Positions 8,697 to 16,373 of a stretch of 64,000 nt of DNA are shown here, piece by piece. This DNA is from Weimeria sp002480925 (GTDB taxonomy: Bacteria > Bacillota > Clostridia > Lachnospirales > Lachnospiraceae), in the NCBI RefSeq assembly GCF_052064335.1, contig NZ_JBQHVU010000016.1, forward strand, positions 1 to 64,000, read 5' to 3'. Made by a program: the position numbers and the translations under genes. Below the pieces are notes generated by a model. The model made no database searches. It saw only the letters and a list, made by a program, of their open reading frames with translations, and had not been told where the DNA came from. The stretch's first letter is position 1; each line of letters begins with the position of its first letter.

Positions 8697-9050
8697 ATGT
8701 TAGACATTGAAGAAAAGCTGAAAGAAATCGGCCCTTATGTGCCTGAAGATGATGATGACATTCTGGTATGCCGTTGCGAAGAGGTGACCAAGGGCGAGAT
8801 CAGAAAGGCTCTCCATCAGGGGATCACAACTATAGAGGAGCTAAGGAGACTTTTAAGATGTGGAATGGGACTCTGTCAGGGACAGACCTGTGGAACTCTT
8901 ACAAGAAGACTTGTGGCAAAGGAGCTTGGTATAAGGCCAAATGACGTTACACTTGCTACAGCCCGTACACCGATGAGACCACTGGATATGGGAGTGGCTG
9001 GTAACGACAGAGGCCTTAAGGAAGATGAGATCAAAGGAGGCTTACGATGA
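8697..9050 (+). CDS. BFD-like [2Fe-2S] subunit of the dehydrogenase
   Basis: 117 residues. The motif CRCEEV (about 24-29) and CGMGLCQGQTC (about 59-69) are the four cysteines of the BFD-like [2Fe-2S] fold. In related heteromeric enzymes this domain is the C-terminal part of the HcnB-like subunit or a free small subunit, as in the proline dehydrogenase of Thermococcales. AAGGAAAGGAG precedes the start. Its stop overlaps the next start (ATGA), so it is translationally coupled to the catalytic subunit. Confidence 0.85.
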   Translation: MLDIEEKLKEIGPYVPEDDDDILVCRCEEVTKGEIRKALHQGITTIEELRRLLRCGMGLCQGQTCGTLTRRLVAKELGIRPNDVTLATARTPMRPLDMGVAGNDRGLKEDEIKGGLR

Positions 9051-10186
9051 AAAGAACAGCAGATGTAGTTATCATAGGCGGTGGTATCGTAGGCTGTGCC
9101 AGCGCATATTATCTTAAGAAAAAGGGTGTAAAGGATATCATTGTACTTGAGGGAAGCTCGTCGATAGGGCATGGCGGGTCAAGCCGTAATGGTGGTGGTG
9201 TCCGTCAGTCTGGACGAGATCCTAGAGAGCTTGGGCTGGCTATGACAGCCGTTCAGAAATTCTGGCCAACACTTTCAGAGGAGCTCGGCAGAGATGTCGA
9301 ATATACTCAGAAGGGTAACCTTCGTCTTGGTAAGACTGAGGCCCATATGAAGAAGCTGCAGGCCCTTGCAGACAGCTGTGCTGCAGGCGGACTTAAGCTT
9401 GATATGATAACAGGTGATCAGGTAAGAGAGATTTCTCCATATATGTCAGAGGATGTCATGGGTGCAAGCTTCTGTCCGACAGATGGACATGCCAATCCTC
9501 TTGTAGCCACACTTGCCTATTATATGAAGGATGTTGAGCTTGGAGTTCATTTCTTTACAGAGGCCAAGGTCAATGAGCTTGAAAGGGTAAAGGGTAAGGT
9601 CAGGAGAGTAATCCTTGAGGACGGTACAGTCTTTGAAGGAGGAGATATCATTCTGGCAGCCGGTTATGATTCAAGAAGGATAATGAATACGGTTGGTCTT
9701 GATGTCCCTATGACACCATTAGTTGATTGTGCTCTGGTCACAGAGATGGAGCCGGAGATGTTCCCTCAGATGCTCGGAACGGCTGCAGCGGATTTCTATG
9801 GACATCAGACAAAGCATGGTTCTTTTGTATTTGGTTCTGAATCAGGACTAGAGGAGTTTATGGAAATAAAGGATCCAAATGATATGAGTATGCAGCACCC
9901 GGCAACCCTGGGAGCCTCATGCAGGGCTATCGAGGGCTGGATTCCGGCACTGGCAAAGGCTAAGATAGTTCGCAGCTGGTCTGGAGTACTGGATCTGACA
10001 AAGGATGGAGTTTGCGTTCTGGGACGGCCTCGTGAGGCTGATGGCCTGATCCTGGCTTGTGGCTTCAATGGACATGGATTTGGAACAGCTCCTGCTGTTG
10101 GCTATATCATGGCGCAGACGGTAGTGGGAGAGGATCCTATTACAAACATTGAACCGTTAAGATACGAGCGTTTCTATCAGATCTAA
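9047..10186 (+). CDS. FAD-dependent amine/imino-acid dehydrogenase catalytic subunit (DAO family, HcnC / SoxB type)
   Basis: 379 residues, the usual length of the D-amino-acid-oxidase/glycine-oxidase superfamily. The dinucleotide loop GGGIVGCASA is at 9-18, an acidic residue that holds ribose follows at about 33, and an SSRNGGG segment around 44-50 is typical of the flavin-near loop. A C-terminal CGFNGHGFG near 345-353 is the second flavin contact. It should oxidise a secondary amine or amino acid such as proline, sarcosine or an opine. Together with the three preceding subunits it forms a complete four-part complex. GGAGG lies upstream of the ATG, which overlaps the preceding stop. Confidence 0.85.
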   Translation: MKRTADVVIIGGGIVGCASAYYLKKKGVKDIIVLEGSSSIGHGGSSRNGGGVRQSGRDPRELGLAMTAVQKFWPTLSEELGRDVEYTQKGNLRLGKTEAHMKKLQALADSCAAGGLKLDMITGDQVREISPYMSEDVMGASFCPTDGHANPLVATLAYYMKDVELGVHFFTEAKVNELERVKGKVRRVILEDGTVFEGGDIILAAGYDSRRIMNTVGLDVPMTPLVDCALVTEMEPEMFPQMLGTAAADFYGHQTKHGSFVFGSESGLEEFMEIKDPNDMSMQHPATLGASCRAIEGWIPALAKAKIVRSWSGVLDLTKDGVCVLGRPREADGLILACGFNGHGFGTAPAVGYIMAQTVVGEDPITNIEPLRYERFYQI

Positions 10187-10208
10187 GACATATATTAAAC
10201 CATATTCG

Positions 10209-10240
10209 ATGAGAAAGGGGATTTTTCTCCTTTTTCATCT
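10209..10240 (+). terminator. Possible terminator hairpin after the dehydrogenase genes
   Basis: GATGAGAAAGG and CCTTTTTCATC form an 11-bp stem with one mismatch around a T-rich loop. The T-run lies inside the hairpin rather than after it, so termination may be weak and some transcripts could read into the MerR gene. Confidence 0.45.
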
Positions 10241-10275
10241 TGCGTATAGATTGGACTTGTGATACCATGCCATAC

Positions 10276-11088
10276 ATGAGTGAAAACGGTCTTTTCAAAA
10301 TAGGTGAGATTTCAAAGCTTTTTAATATAGGTGTAGACTCCATAAGGTATTATGAGAAGGTTGGTCTTCTAAATCCTGTCAGGAATGAGGAGAATAATTA
10401 CAGACTTTATACTATGGATGATATCCGTACTATGAATACAGTAAGAGAGCTGCTTTCCATCGGTTTCTCCACAGAGGATATTTTAAAGCTGGAAAAGGAC
10501 AGAAGCCTTAAACATGTAACGGAAATGCTTGGAAGGGAATCTTCTGTAATAGATGATAAGATAAGGGAACTTACTCAGATAAAGGGCAACATCAATTCCA
10601 GACTGCGTTCTATAAATGAGGCATTAAATCTTGACACATCAGGGACAATCCATGAGCTTGATCTTCCTGAAAGAAACTGTCTTCTGATTTCAGAGGGTGC
10701 AGTGCCTGATAATGAGATTAATTATCGTCTTGCAGAATTCAAAAGTTATTTCTCAAAAGATGTTACAACAATCGGTGCCTGTGACTGTTATATTCTGGAT
10801 ACAGACCGTATGGGAGAAAATGGAGATTTTGCTACTAAAGCAATATTTTTTTATTCGGGTTATCTTAATCTAGATACTAATTTTGCTTTGGAGGCAGGGA
10901 AATATATTTCTCTTGCATACAGAGGAAGATTTAGTCAGACTGTAGATCTTTATCCAGGAATGCTTAAGTACTGTGAGGAGCATCATCTCAAGCAGGCAGG
11001 TGATCTGGTCGAATTCTGCCATATTGACAGATATGAAACATCCAATGTTAATGAATACCTGACTCAGCTTCAAATGAGAGTGGTGTAA
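10276..11088 (+). CDS. MerR-family transcriptional regulator with BmrR-like effector domain
   Basis: About 270 residues. The N-terminus (SENGLFKIGEISKLF) is a MerR winged helix with the YYEKVGLL recognition segment about 20 residues further on. A coiled-coil linker rich in charged residues (about 70-115) leads to a C-terminal 150-residue part resembling the GyrI/BmrR small-molecule-binding fold. Such proteins activate promoters with 19-bp spacers when an effector binds, and exactly such a promoter lies at 3555-3585. The start is uncertain: ATG 10276, ATG 10267 and a TTG at 10240 are all in frame and none has a clear ribosome site. I prefer 10276 by alignment with the family. Confidence 0.85.
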   Translation: MSENGLFKIGEISKLFNIGVDSIRYYEKVGLLNPVRNEENNYRLYTMDDIRTMNTVRELLSIGFSTEDILKLEKDRSLKHVTEMLGRESSVIDDKIRELTQIKGNINSRLRSINEALNLDTSGTIHELDLPERNCLLISEGAVPDNEINYRLAEFKSYFSKDVTTIGACDCYILDTDRMGENGDFATKAIFFYSGYLNLDTNFALEAGKYISLAYRGRFSQTVDLYPGMLKYCEEHHLKQAGDLVEFCHIDRYETSNVNEYLTQLQMRVV

Positions 11089-11124
11089 CAGTCTTTAATT
11101 TTTAATTTTCTTTTTTCTACCTGA

Positions 11125-11153
11125 TTGACCATGGTTTTGATTAATGCTAGAAT
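11125..11153 (+). promoter_or_regulatory. Sigma-70-type promoter of the MraY-like gene
   Basis: TTGACC (11125-11130) and TAGAAT (11148-11153) with a 17-bp spacer, about 27 bp before ATG 11181. The expected transcript carries GAGGAAAA as ribosome site. Confidence 0.7.
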
Positions 11154-11180
11154 ATCCATAAAAGATTAGTGAGGAAAAAG

Positions 11181-12143
11181 ATGTTTTATCAATATTTATC
11201 TAATGTTATCAGTAGTTCTCAGATCCTTTGCCTGGCGGCAGCGATGGGCTTTCTTATATCATTTGTACTGCTTGATATGAGATTTCCCTTTCTTCCAAGG
11301 GACCATGGTAGGGATTTTGCCGTTAATGGGGCGCTTTCAAAGGGTAAGCTAAGAGGAGTAGGGGTGATAATGATCCCTGTTTTTTCTCTGGTCGTTCTAT
11401 TAGTCTGCCCTGTTTCTGTAGAAAGTATTATTTACACTGTTCTTATCAATCTTGTTATGCTTTCCGGATATCTTGATGATGCCTCAGAAATACCGTGGCA
11501 GGATTATAAGAAAGGCGCAATCGATCTTGCGATCTCAGTGATTACTATGATCGTATTCCTTAGAGAAAATGGTACGTCTGTAGCCTTTTTTGGAATTTCG
11601 TTTCATATACCGCTTGTTCTATATTTTATTCTGGGTATTATCCTGATATGGACGGCGATCAATGTGACCAACTGTTCAGATGGGATAGATGGTCTCTGTG
11701 CCTCTGTTTCTTTCGTGACGATTGCATCATTTGCTTTGCTCTTTAAAGCAGAGCTTGCAGAGTATGCGGATTATGCCTGCGTTTTGATGGGTGTTATGGC
11801 GGCATATCTGTTTTTTAACACAAAACCGAGTTCAATGTTAATGGGTGACGCCGGATCAAGAGCGTTAGGATATGCCATTGCTCTTCTTGCAATGAAATCA
11901 AGGCATCCTTTCAGTTACATCATATTGTCTCTGGTTCTAATACTGGATGGCGGTCTTGGTCTTATAAAGGTTTCGGTGATCCGTTTTCTTCACAAAAAAA
12001 ACTTTATGAAGAATATCCGTACGCCAATACACGATGAACTCCGCTCAAAGAGTGGGAGAGGATGGTCTGACATGCAGGTTGTGGTCAGATTTTCTATCGT
12101 TCAGCTTCTGATTTCAGCAGCACTTGGAATATTTATTATCTGA
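11181..12143 (+). CDS. MraY-like glycosyl-1-phosphate transferase paralogue
   Basis: 320 residues with about 9-10 membrane segments. It follows MraY: an Asp pair in GYLDDASEI (about 95), the NVTNCSDGIDGL motif (about 165-176), GDAGSRALG (about 222-230), and near the C-terminus a TPIHDE segment followed by GWSD, where MraY has a His-His-His motif in the same context. MraY links phospho-MurNAc-pentapeptide to undecaprenyl phosphate. The altered histidine motif suggests a paralogue with another nucleotide sugar or peptide. The start is ATG 11181 (GAGGAAAAAG just upstream) rather than GTG 11169. The shikimate-kinase-like gene follows after 14 bp. Confidence 0.75.
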   Translation: MFYQYLSNVISSSQILCLAAAMGFLISFVLLDMRFPFLPRDHGRDFAVNGALSKGKLRGVGVIMIPVFSLVVLLVCPVSVESIIYTVLINLVMLSGYLDDASEIPWQDYKKGAIDLAISVITMIVFLRENGTSVAFFGISFHIPLVLYFILGIILIWTAINVTNCSDGIDGLCASVSFVTIASFALLFKAELAEYADYACVLMGVMAAYLFFNTKPSSMLMGDAGSRALGYAIALLAMKSRHPFSYIILSLVLILDGGLGLIKVSVIRFLHKKNFMKNIRTPIHDELRSKSGRGWSDMQVVVRFSIVQLLISAALGIFII

Positions 12144-12157
12144 TCTGCAGGGATGAA

Positions 12158-12664
12158 ATGAAATATAATAATATTACATTAATAGGAATGCCGGGCTGCG
12201 GCAAAAGCAGTCTCGGGGTGGTACTTGCAAAGTACCTTGGATATAAATTTATTGACTCTGACCTTCTTATACAGGACCGTGAGGGGCAGCTTCTGAGTGA
12301 GATTATAGAAAACAGAGGACTGGCTGGTTTTAAGGATATAGAGGATCAGGTAAATGCCTCGATAGAAACGGACAAAACTGTTATTGCTACAGGCGGTAGT
12401 GTTGTCTATGGGGAAAATGCGATGAGGCATTTAAAAGATATTTCCTGTCTGGTATATCTGAAGCTGCCATATGATGAGATCGAATCAAGGCTTGGAGACC
12501 TGAATAAACGAGGCGTAGCTGTAAACCCGGGCCAGACGCTTTATGATTTATATAAAGAAAGAACACCGCTATATGAGAAATATGCCGATCTTACCGCCGA
12601 AATCAATGGACTTGATATCAGAGAATCGGTAATCCGGATTGTTGAACAGCTAAAAGAGGGATGA
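12158..12664 (+). CDS. Shikimate kinase family protein (divergent)
   Basis: 168 residues, normal for AroK. Walker A GMPGCGKS is at about 9-16 and the DSD motif at about 33-35 would hold magnesium and shikimate. A lid region has KRGV near 117, and the C-terminal ERTPLYEKYAD matches the arginine that contacts shikimate. Two usual substrate contacts differ: the FR motif is FK (GFKDIED), and the GGG loop is GGS. It may be a true shikimate kinase with conservative changes or a small-molecule kinase of another substrate. No other aromatic-pathway gene is nearby. Only the preceding MraY-like gene appears co-transcribed. Confidence 0.7.
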   Translation: MKYNNITLIGMPGCGKSSLGVVLAKYLGYKFIDSDLLIQDREGQLLSEIIENRGLAGFKDIEDQVNASIETDKTVIATGGSVVYGENAMRHLKDISCLVYLKLPYDEIESRLGDLNKRGVAVNPGQTLYDLYKERTPLYEKYADLTAEINGLDIRESVIRIVEQLKEG

Positions 12665-12732
12665 TATTATCCCAACAGCAACTATCGGTAAAATGAATAT
12701 TTATCCGCTAGATAGATACCGGAGGTCGTTAG

Positions 12733-12760
12733 GGTTAGGGACTCCCCCTAGGCCCTAACC
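12733..12760. repeat. Inverted repeat GGTTAGGG / CCCTAACC
   Basis: Arms at 12733-12740 and 12753-12760 around a 12-nt loop that itself contains CCTAGG. It lies between the shikimate-kinase-like gene and a gene remnant of opposite direction, so it may serve as a bidirectional terminator, although no T-run follows. Confidence 0.55.
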
Positions 12761-12762
12761 TC

Positions 12763-12897
12763 TCAGTCATCTCTGTCTGCGCTCCCTGCTATAAGTCTTA
12801 TCATAAACAGCTGAAGAAATCCAGAGAACAGGGCTGCTACATAGGTCAGGGCAACAGCGACTAGATGAGATAAGGCTAAAACTCTTTTCGTATCAGA
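12763..12897 (-). pseudogene. Remnant of a YugP-like zinc metallopeptidase C-terminus
   Basis: In the frame shifted from the FliB-like gene, about 44 codons read to a stop at 12763-12765. The peptide contains KRVLA, then VALTYVAALFSGFLQL, and ends AGSADRDD. As I recall the family, this resembles the last membrane helix and tail of YugP-type membrane metallopeptidases, which end in a similar ALTYVAA helix and a charged tail. There is no start codon, no ribosome site and nothing of the catalytic part; a stop lies just upstream and the 5' end overlaps the end of the FliB-like gene. It looks like the stump of a gene cut by a recombination event that brought in its neighbour. The family assignment is from memory only. 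Confidence 0.45.
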
Positions 12898-14009
12898 TTA
12901 AAAATATTCTCAGTCAATGCCGGATTATGCCTGGTTCCACGTTCGAGTGCTGATAATGTCAGGACCCTTTCTTTTTTATCCGGCACCCTATTATAGGAAA
13001 TGAATTCTGTAATATCAAATATTTCCAGAAGCTCCGTATAAAGTATAGCCAGCATGGCTTGTCTTTGCCAGAAATATGATTCGTAGGCATAGGGATATAA
13101 TTGCTGAAGAGTGTGTGCAAAATAGCATCTATGACGGTCTTCAAAGGATGGATCCGCCTTGTAGAGCTCTTCAAGCCTGTCATCCAGCCATTTTTTGGCA
13201 CTATGCTGATCTAATCGGCCAAACAGCTTCTTGTACTTTTGAATCAGTACAAACAGATGCGGATTTCTTAATGACATTGATGTGTAATAGACAAGGTCAA
13301 GAATAATCCTATCTACCAGTTCAATCGGGTAGAATGCATTTGAAGGTTCCTTAGAGACAATATAGCTTCCCCAGTCATCTGGATCAAATGACAGATGGAT
13401 ATCCCTGGCTTTAACTCTTGTAGAATTACTCAGATATAATGAATTTGATCGCCCGGCACAAGCATAGATGGCCTGAAACAGACTGGGTAGACTGTGAGAG
13501 GGTTCACAAATAGCCGATAATGCAATATCCCTCTGAAGAAGAAGCTCTGACAAAAACTCCTTATCATCGTTATTTGCAGTATAATAAGGCTGGTATTTCT
13601 TTTCTGTGGGAACCAGATTGATATCGTATGGATGATCATCAAATGTGGCAGCGGCTGCCGGACATGATAGCAGAATTGTTATCTCCTGTCTGTAGCCAAG
13701 ATCCATGACATGAAAAGGGTATTGCTTACAGACAAGAGGAAGAAGCGCTATATCTCCATTATCCTGCTGGAAACGGCAGAGCCCTCCTTCTATCAGAAAA
13801 GGGCATCTTCCAAAGACCCTTCGGATGATTCCTGGCCCGTGTCCCTTTATACAGGAGCGAATTATTATTCCATGAAGTCCAGTCAGTTTGGTATAATTCT
13901 GGTAGATGTCATTACTGACCTCTATCTTCCAGTATCGGCAGCAATTGGCCGGGCAGTCTGTCATCAGACATTTATAGTAGCTTTCCAGTTGGGTGATAAA
14001 TGTTTTCAT
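12876..14009 (-). CDS. FliB-like flagellin lysine N-methylase family protein
   Basis: About 377 residues. The N-terminal part has the conserved cysteines of the FliB family: a CLMTDCPANCCR segment (about 14-25), CPFL with GLC (about 70-80), and an LVCKQYP motif (about 90-100), which probably bind a metal cluster. FliB methylates lysines of flagellin in Salmonella, but many Firmicutes carry homologues of unknown target. The remaining 250 residues are helical without clear motifs. ATG 14009 (MKTFITQ) is preferred because family members begin just before this point; an ATG ten codons upstream (14039) is in frame, and neither has a strong ribosome site. No flagellar gene lies in the window. Confidence 0.7.
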   Translation of the reverse strand: MKTFITQLESYYKCLMTDCPANCCRYWKIEVSNDIYQNYTKLTGLHGIIIRSCIKGHGPGIIRRVFGRCPFLIEGGLCRFQQDNGDIALLPLVCKQYPFHVMDLGYRQEITILLSCPAAAATFDDHPYDINLVPTEKKYQPYYTANNDDKEFLSELLLQRDIALSAICEPSHSLPSLFQAIYACAGRSNSLYLSNSTRVKARDIHLSFDPDDWGSYIVSKEPSNAFYPIELVDRIILDLVYYTSMSLRNPHLFVLIQKYKKLFGRLDQHSAKKWLDDRLEELYKADPSFEDRHRCYFAHTLQQLYPYAYESYFWQRQAMLAILYTELLEIFDITEFISYNRVPDKKERVLTLSALERGTRHNPALTENIFNLIRKEF

Positions 14010-14175
14010 CTTTATATAAATAAGGCAGGCCGATACCAAATGGCACCAGACCTGCTAATAGGGGAGAATATGAAATTGAAATGAAAGGGGTTTCATTTCG
14101 GTTCTAAATTATACATTAAACGCCCTGCATAATCAATAAAAATTCTATTAATAATTATTATGTCTTTCTGTTGTC

Positions 14176-14877
14176 TTATGCGAGCGAAAAATAGGTTCCA
14201 TCTGCGTGTGTATAAGGCTTTGCCCATGAAAAATAGTATCCAGCGCGGAAGAATTTCAGATTCTTTGGATGACTGTTCTTAAGCAGGGCATCCTTGCATG
14301 CATTTACAGTTTCGCCGTTGATATCGTTTGTATGGATTCTGGACATCCTTACTACGGAAAACTGATGCTTGGCTGTCAGAGCCTTGTATACCGGGTCTGA
14401 TGATCCCTTATAGCTTCTTGCCCTGTTGACTATTACCTCGGCAGTCATTTCCTTTGTAGTATACCTTACATCACCTGCTTCGCACTGTACAACCCTGCAC
14501 ATCAGGTCAAAGGCCTTTTTTGTGATTTTTACCTGAGAGTTGGCCTTAAGCTCTTCCCAACTGATATCTATAAGAGACTTCTGCTCCGCTTTTACTCTTG
14601 ATTTATAATTGCCATAGCTTACGCCGATCCAGTTCTTCTTCTGTTTCCTAAGTTTTTTCTTATAGGAAGCGCTAAGCTTCTTTGCGTTTACAGGCCTATA
14701 GCCGCTCTTTCTGACCTTTCTGGCCTTCTTTAATGTTATTGAGGAGCCTGTAGTAGCAAGGCTCTCTGTGACTATTGCAGAGCCCGATACGGCATTCTCT
14801 GCTGATGCCTTTATGGTCGGAACCATAAGAATTGCCAGAAAAACTGCTGTAACTGCTATGAGACTTTTTTTAAACAT
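14176..14877 (-). CDS. Secreted SleB-like cell wall hydrolase
   Basis: 233 residues. A signal peptide covers residues 1-27 (a Lys pair, then a hydrophobic run ending near ASA). A basic linker with many Lys, Arg and Ser residues (about 45-85) may bind the wall. The C-terminal 120 residues form the SleB/CwlJ Hydrolase_2 domain: a Glu in VVQCEAGD (about 136-143), an Asn-Arg pair in VIVNRARS, and HQFSVV around 175. SleB-type enzymes are lytic transglycosylases or amidases; in non-sporulating Lachnospiraceae they remodel the vegetative wall. GGAGG is the ribosome site, and an upstream CTCCGT could pair with it. Confidence 0.8.
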   Translation of the reverse strand: MFKKSLIAVTAVFLAILMVPTIKASAENAVSGSAIVTESLATTGSSITLKKARKVRKSGYRPVNAKKLSASYKKKLRKQKKNWIGVSYGNYKSRVKAEQKSLIDISWEELKANSQVKITKKAFDLMCRVVQCEAGDVRYTTKEMTAEVIVNRARSYKGSSDPVYKALTAKHQFSVVRMSRIHTNDINGETVNACKDALLKNSHPKNLKFFRAGYYFSWAKPYTHADGTYFSLA

Positions 14878-14882
14878 AAATC

Positions 14883-14938
14883 CTCCGTTTTCTATTTTTT
14901 ACGGAGAATATTATGACATATTTTTGTAACAATTGCAA
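14883..14938 (-). promoter_or_regulatory. Promoter and leader of the SleB-like gene
   Basis: On the minus strand TTGCAA (14933-14938) and CATAAT (14910-14915) are 17 bp apart. Just downstream, CTCCGT (plus 14901-14906) is complementary to ACGGAG (plus 14883-14888), which contains the ribosome site. The expected transcript start falls at the edge of the first arm, so whether the hairpin forms fully is unclear. Confidence 0.6.
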
Positions 14939-15030
14939 GTATGACTTAACAATTTTCAATAAAACTTAAAGAATAACTATCTGTAATCGTTGAAAATAAG
15001 GCATTTCCATGAACTGCATTTTTTCCTGAA

Positions 15031-15064
15031 CAAAAAAGACAGGAAAGAAATATACTTTCCTGTC
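15031..15064 (-). terminator. Terminator of the L25 gene
   Basis: GACAGGAAAG and CTTTCCTGTC form a perfect 10-bp stem with a 7-nt loop (15038-15064), followed on the minus strand by a T-run (15031-15037). Confidence 0.9.
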
Positions 15065-15089
15065 ACAAGCTGCTATAAAATGGTGCAGA

Positions 15090-15707
15090 TTATTTAGCAG
15101 TCTCTGCTTCCTTCTCTGCAGCAGCCTCTTCATCTGCCTCAAGTACGGCTTCTGCTGCTGCATCCATATGCTGATGCTCTGCGATATGAAGAACTGAAGA
15201 ATCAAGCGGTGTTGTAACATCGATGTCTGCGTTCTTTGCGATATCAAGATCTCCGACTGTGATCTCTGTTCCGATAGGAAGCTTTGATACATCGATCTCG
15301 ATCTTGTCGACAATATCCTTAGGATATGCCTTGTACTCTACGGTGCTGATATCTCTTGTAAGGAATCCTGCTGTACGATCCTCGTTTAAGAGAATGATCT
15401 CAGCTACGCCCTTTACCTTCTCTGTTGCGATCAGGTGCTGGAATGTCATGTCAAGATAATGAGTATTGAGATGATCCTTGTCTGCTGACTTGATCATTGT
15501 ATCGTACTCCTTGCCATCTACTACAAGTGTAGCTTCTGAACCTACATGATGGTTCTTCATGAACTGAGTAGCCTCATTTGCATCGATGACGAGTGAAAGT
15601 GACTCCGGAAGGTCCTTTCCGCACATAGATGCTGTGATGAGTCCCTCACGGCGGAGAGCCTTTGCCTTCTTTGACATGTCACGTGTCTTTGCATTAAGTG
15701 ATGCCAT
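15090..15707 (-). CDS. rplY: 50S ribosomal protein L25 (Ctc/TL5 type)
   Basis: 205 residues. The N-terminal domain (about 1-90) binds 5S rRNA, with AKTRDMSKKAKALRREG at the start as in L25. The C-terminal beta domain (about 95-185) is of the long TL5/Ctc type, with the motif DIVDKIEIDVSKLPIG. The tail is a Glu/Ala-rich acidic stretch. The start is ATG 15707, preceded by AAGGAG at 7 bp; the longer frame to 15815 is an artefact that crosses the promoter. Presence of a ribosomal protein gene on what appears to be a secondary replicon is worth noting. Confidence 0.93.
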   Translation of the reverse strand: MASLNAKTRDMSKKAKALRREGLITASMCGKDLPESLSLVIDANEATQFMKNHHVGSEATLVVDGKEYDTMIKSADKDHLNTHYLDMTFQHLIATEKVKGVAEIILLNEDRTAGFLTRDISTVEYKAYPKDIVDKIEIDVSKLPIGTEITVGDLDIAKNADIDVTTPLDSSVLHIAEHQHMDAAAEAVLEADEEAAAEKEAETAK

Positions 15708-15724
15708 TGTATAACTCCTTTCTG

Positions 15725-15752
15725 CGGGCCGTCTTGACCCCAGACAGACCCG
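15725..15752 (-). promoter_or_regulatory. Leader hairpin of the L25 mRNA
   Basis: In the roughly 75-nt leader, CGGGTCTGTCT and AGACGGCCCG pair with one bulge around a 7-nt loop. It lies just upstream of the AAGGAG site and could be an autoregulatory or stabilising element. No known L25 leader motif is claimed. Confidence 0.45.
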
Positions 15753-15786
15753 ATTTGAATCTGTCAACAAAAATTTACCGTGTGAT

Positions 15787-15815
15787 ATGATAACACGAAT
15801 AATATTTTTTTTCAA
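15787..15815 (-). promoter_or_regulatory. Promoter of the L25 gene
   Basis: On the minus strand TTGAAA (15810-15815) and TATCAT (15787-15792) lie 17 bp apart, upstream of the L25 leader. Confidence 0.7.
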
Positions 15816-15821
15816 GAAAAA

Positions 15822-16283
15822 TCAGTCGAGAAATTTTTCTCCGAACTCATCGAGCAGGTCACAGGCTTCGTCAACCGACATACCATGCTCCACTGCATAG
15901 ATGATGATTGCATCCCGTCTGTCACGTGGATAGAGAGCCGGAGCCTTAGCTGCAGCCAGTGCCTTCTGCGTCATATCCAGATTCAGATGCAGAGCCAGTG
16001 AAATCATGATCACCTTATCACGTCCTGGCAGCTTTCTTCCATTAAATATCTGATATCCGTATGTCCGCTCTATATTGGAGTCCCTAATGATTTCTGACGG
16101 CTTCCTATCATTAAACTCCGGCAGGGAATCCAGGAATTCCGAAAACGACTTCACCTGCGTCTCAGGCTTATCAATTCTCTGCACATATTCTTCAAGGCCA
16201 GCTTTAGAATCTGTACTTTTCAATATCTGTAATAATTCAGTAGTTGATTTCTTATCCATAAGAAGTATTGTATCATAACTCAT
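15822..16283 (-). CDS. HTH-domain protein of a conserved kinase-linked family
   Basis: 153 residues from ATG 16283. The middle (about 45-110) reads as an XRE-like helix-turn-helix: a YGYQIFNGRKLPGRDKVI segment, followed by a Leu-rich helix and DMTQKAL. The C-terminal part has LYPRDRRDAIIIYA and ends in DLLDEFGEKFLD, a pattern I recall from small Lachnospiraceae regulators that sit beside protein-kinase-like genes. Here the kinase gene is 1 kb away and transcribed oppositely, with a zinc-ribbon gene between them. An internal ATG at 16259 is possible; neither start has a strong ribosome site. The function is probably DNA binding, with the kinase as possible partner. Confidence 0.65.
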   Translation of the reverse strand: MSYDTILLMDKKSTTELLQILKSTDSKAGLEEYVQRIDKPETQVKSFSEFLDSLPEFNDRKPSEIIRDSNIERTYGYQIFNGRKLPGRDKVIMISLALHLNLDMTQKALAAAKAPALYPRDRRDAIIIYAVEHGMSVDEACDLLDEFGEKFLD

Positions 16284-16373
16284 TTCAAAATGTGTGTGCC
16301 AGCAGCACACCAATTCAGTTGTGCAATACTTTAGAATGATTTTATTGACAACCGTTTTAGCAAGGAGGATTTT

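Noticed and set aside
15708..15815. A 36-residue N-terminal extension of L25
   Set aside because: It spans the promoter, leader hairpin and ribosome site; L25 begins at MASLNAK.
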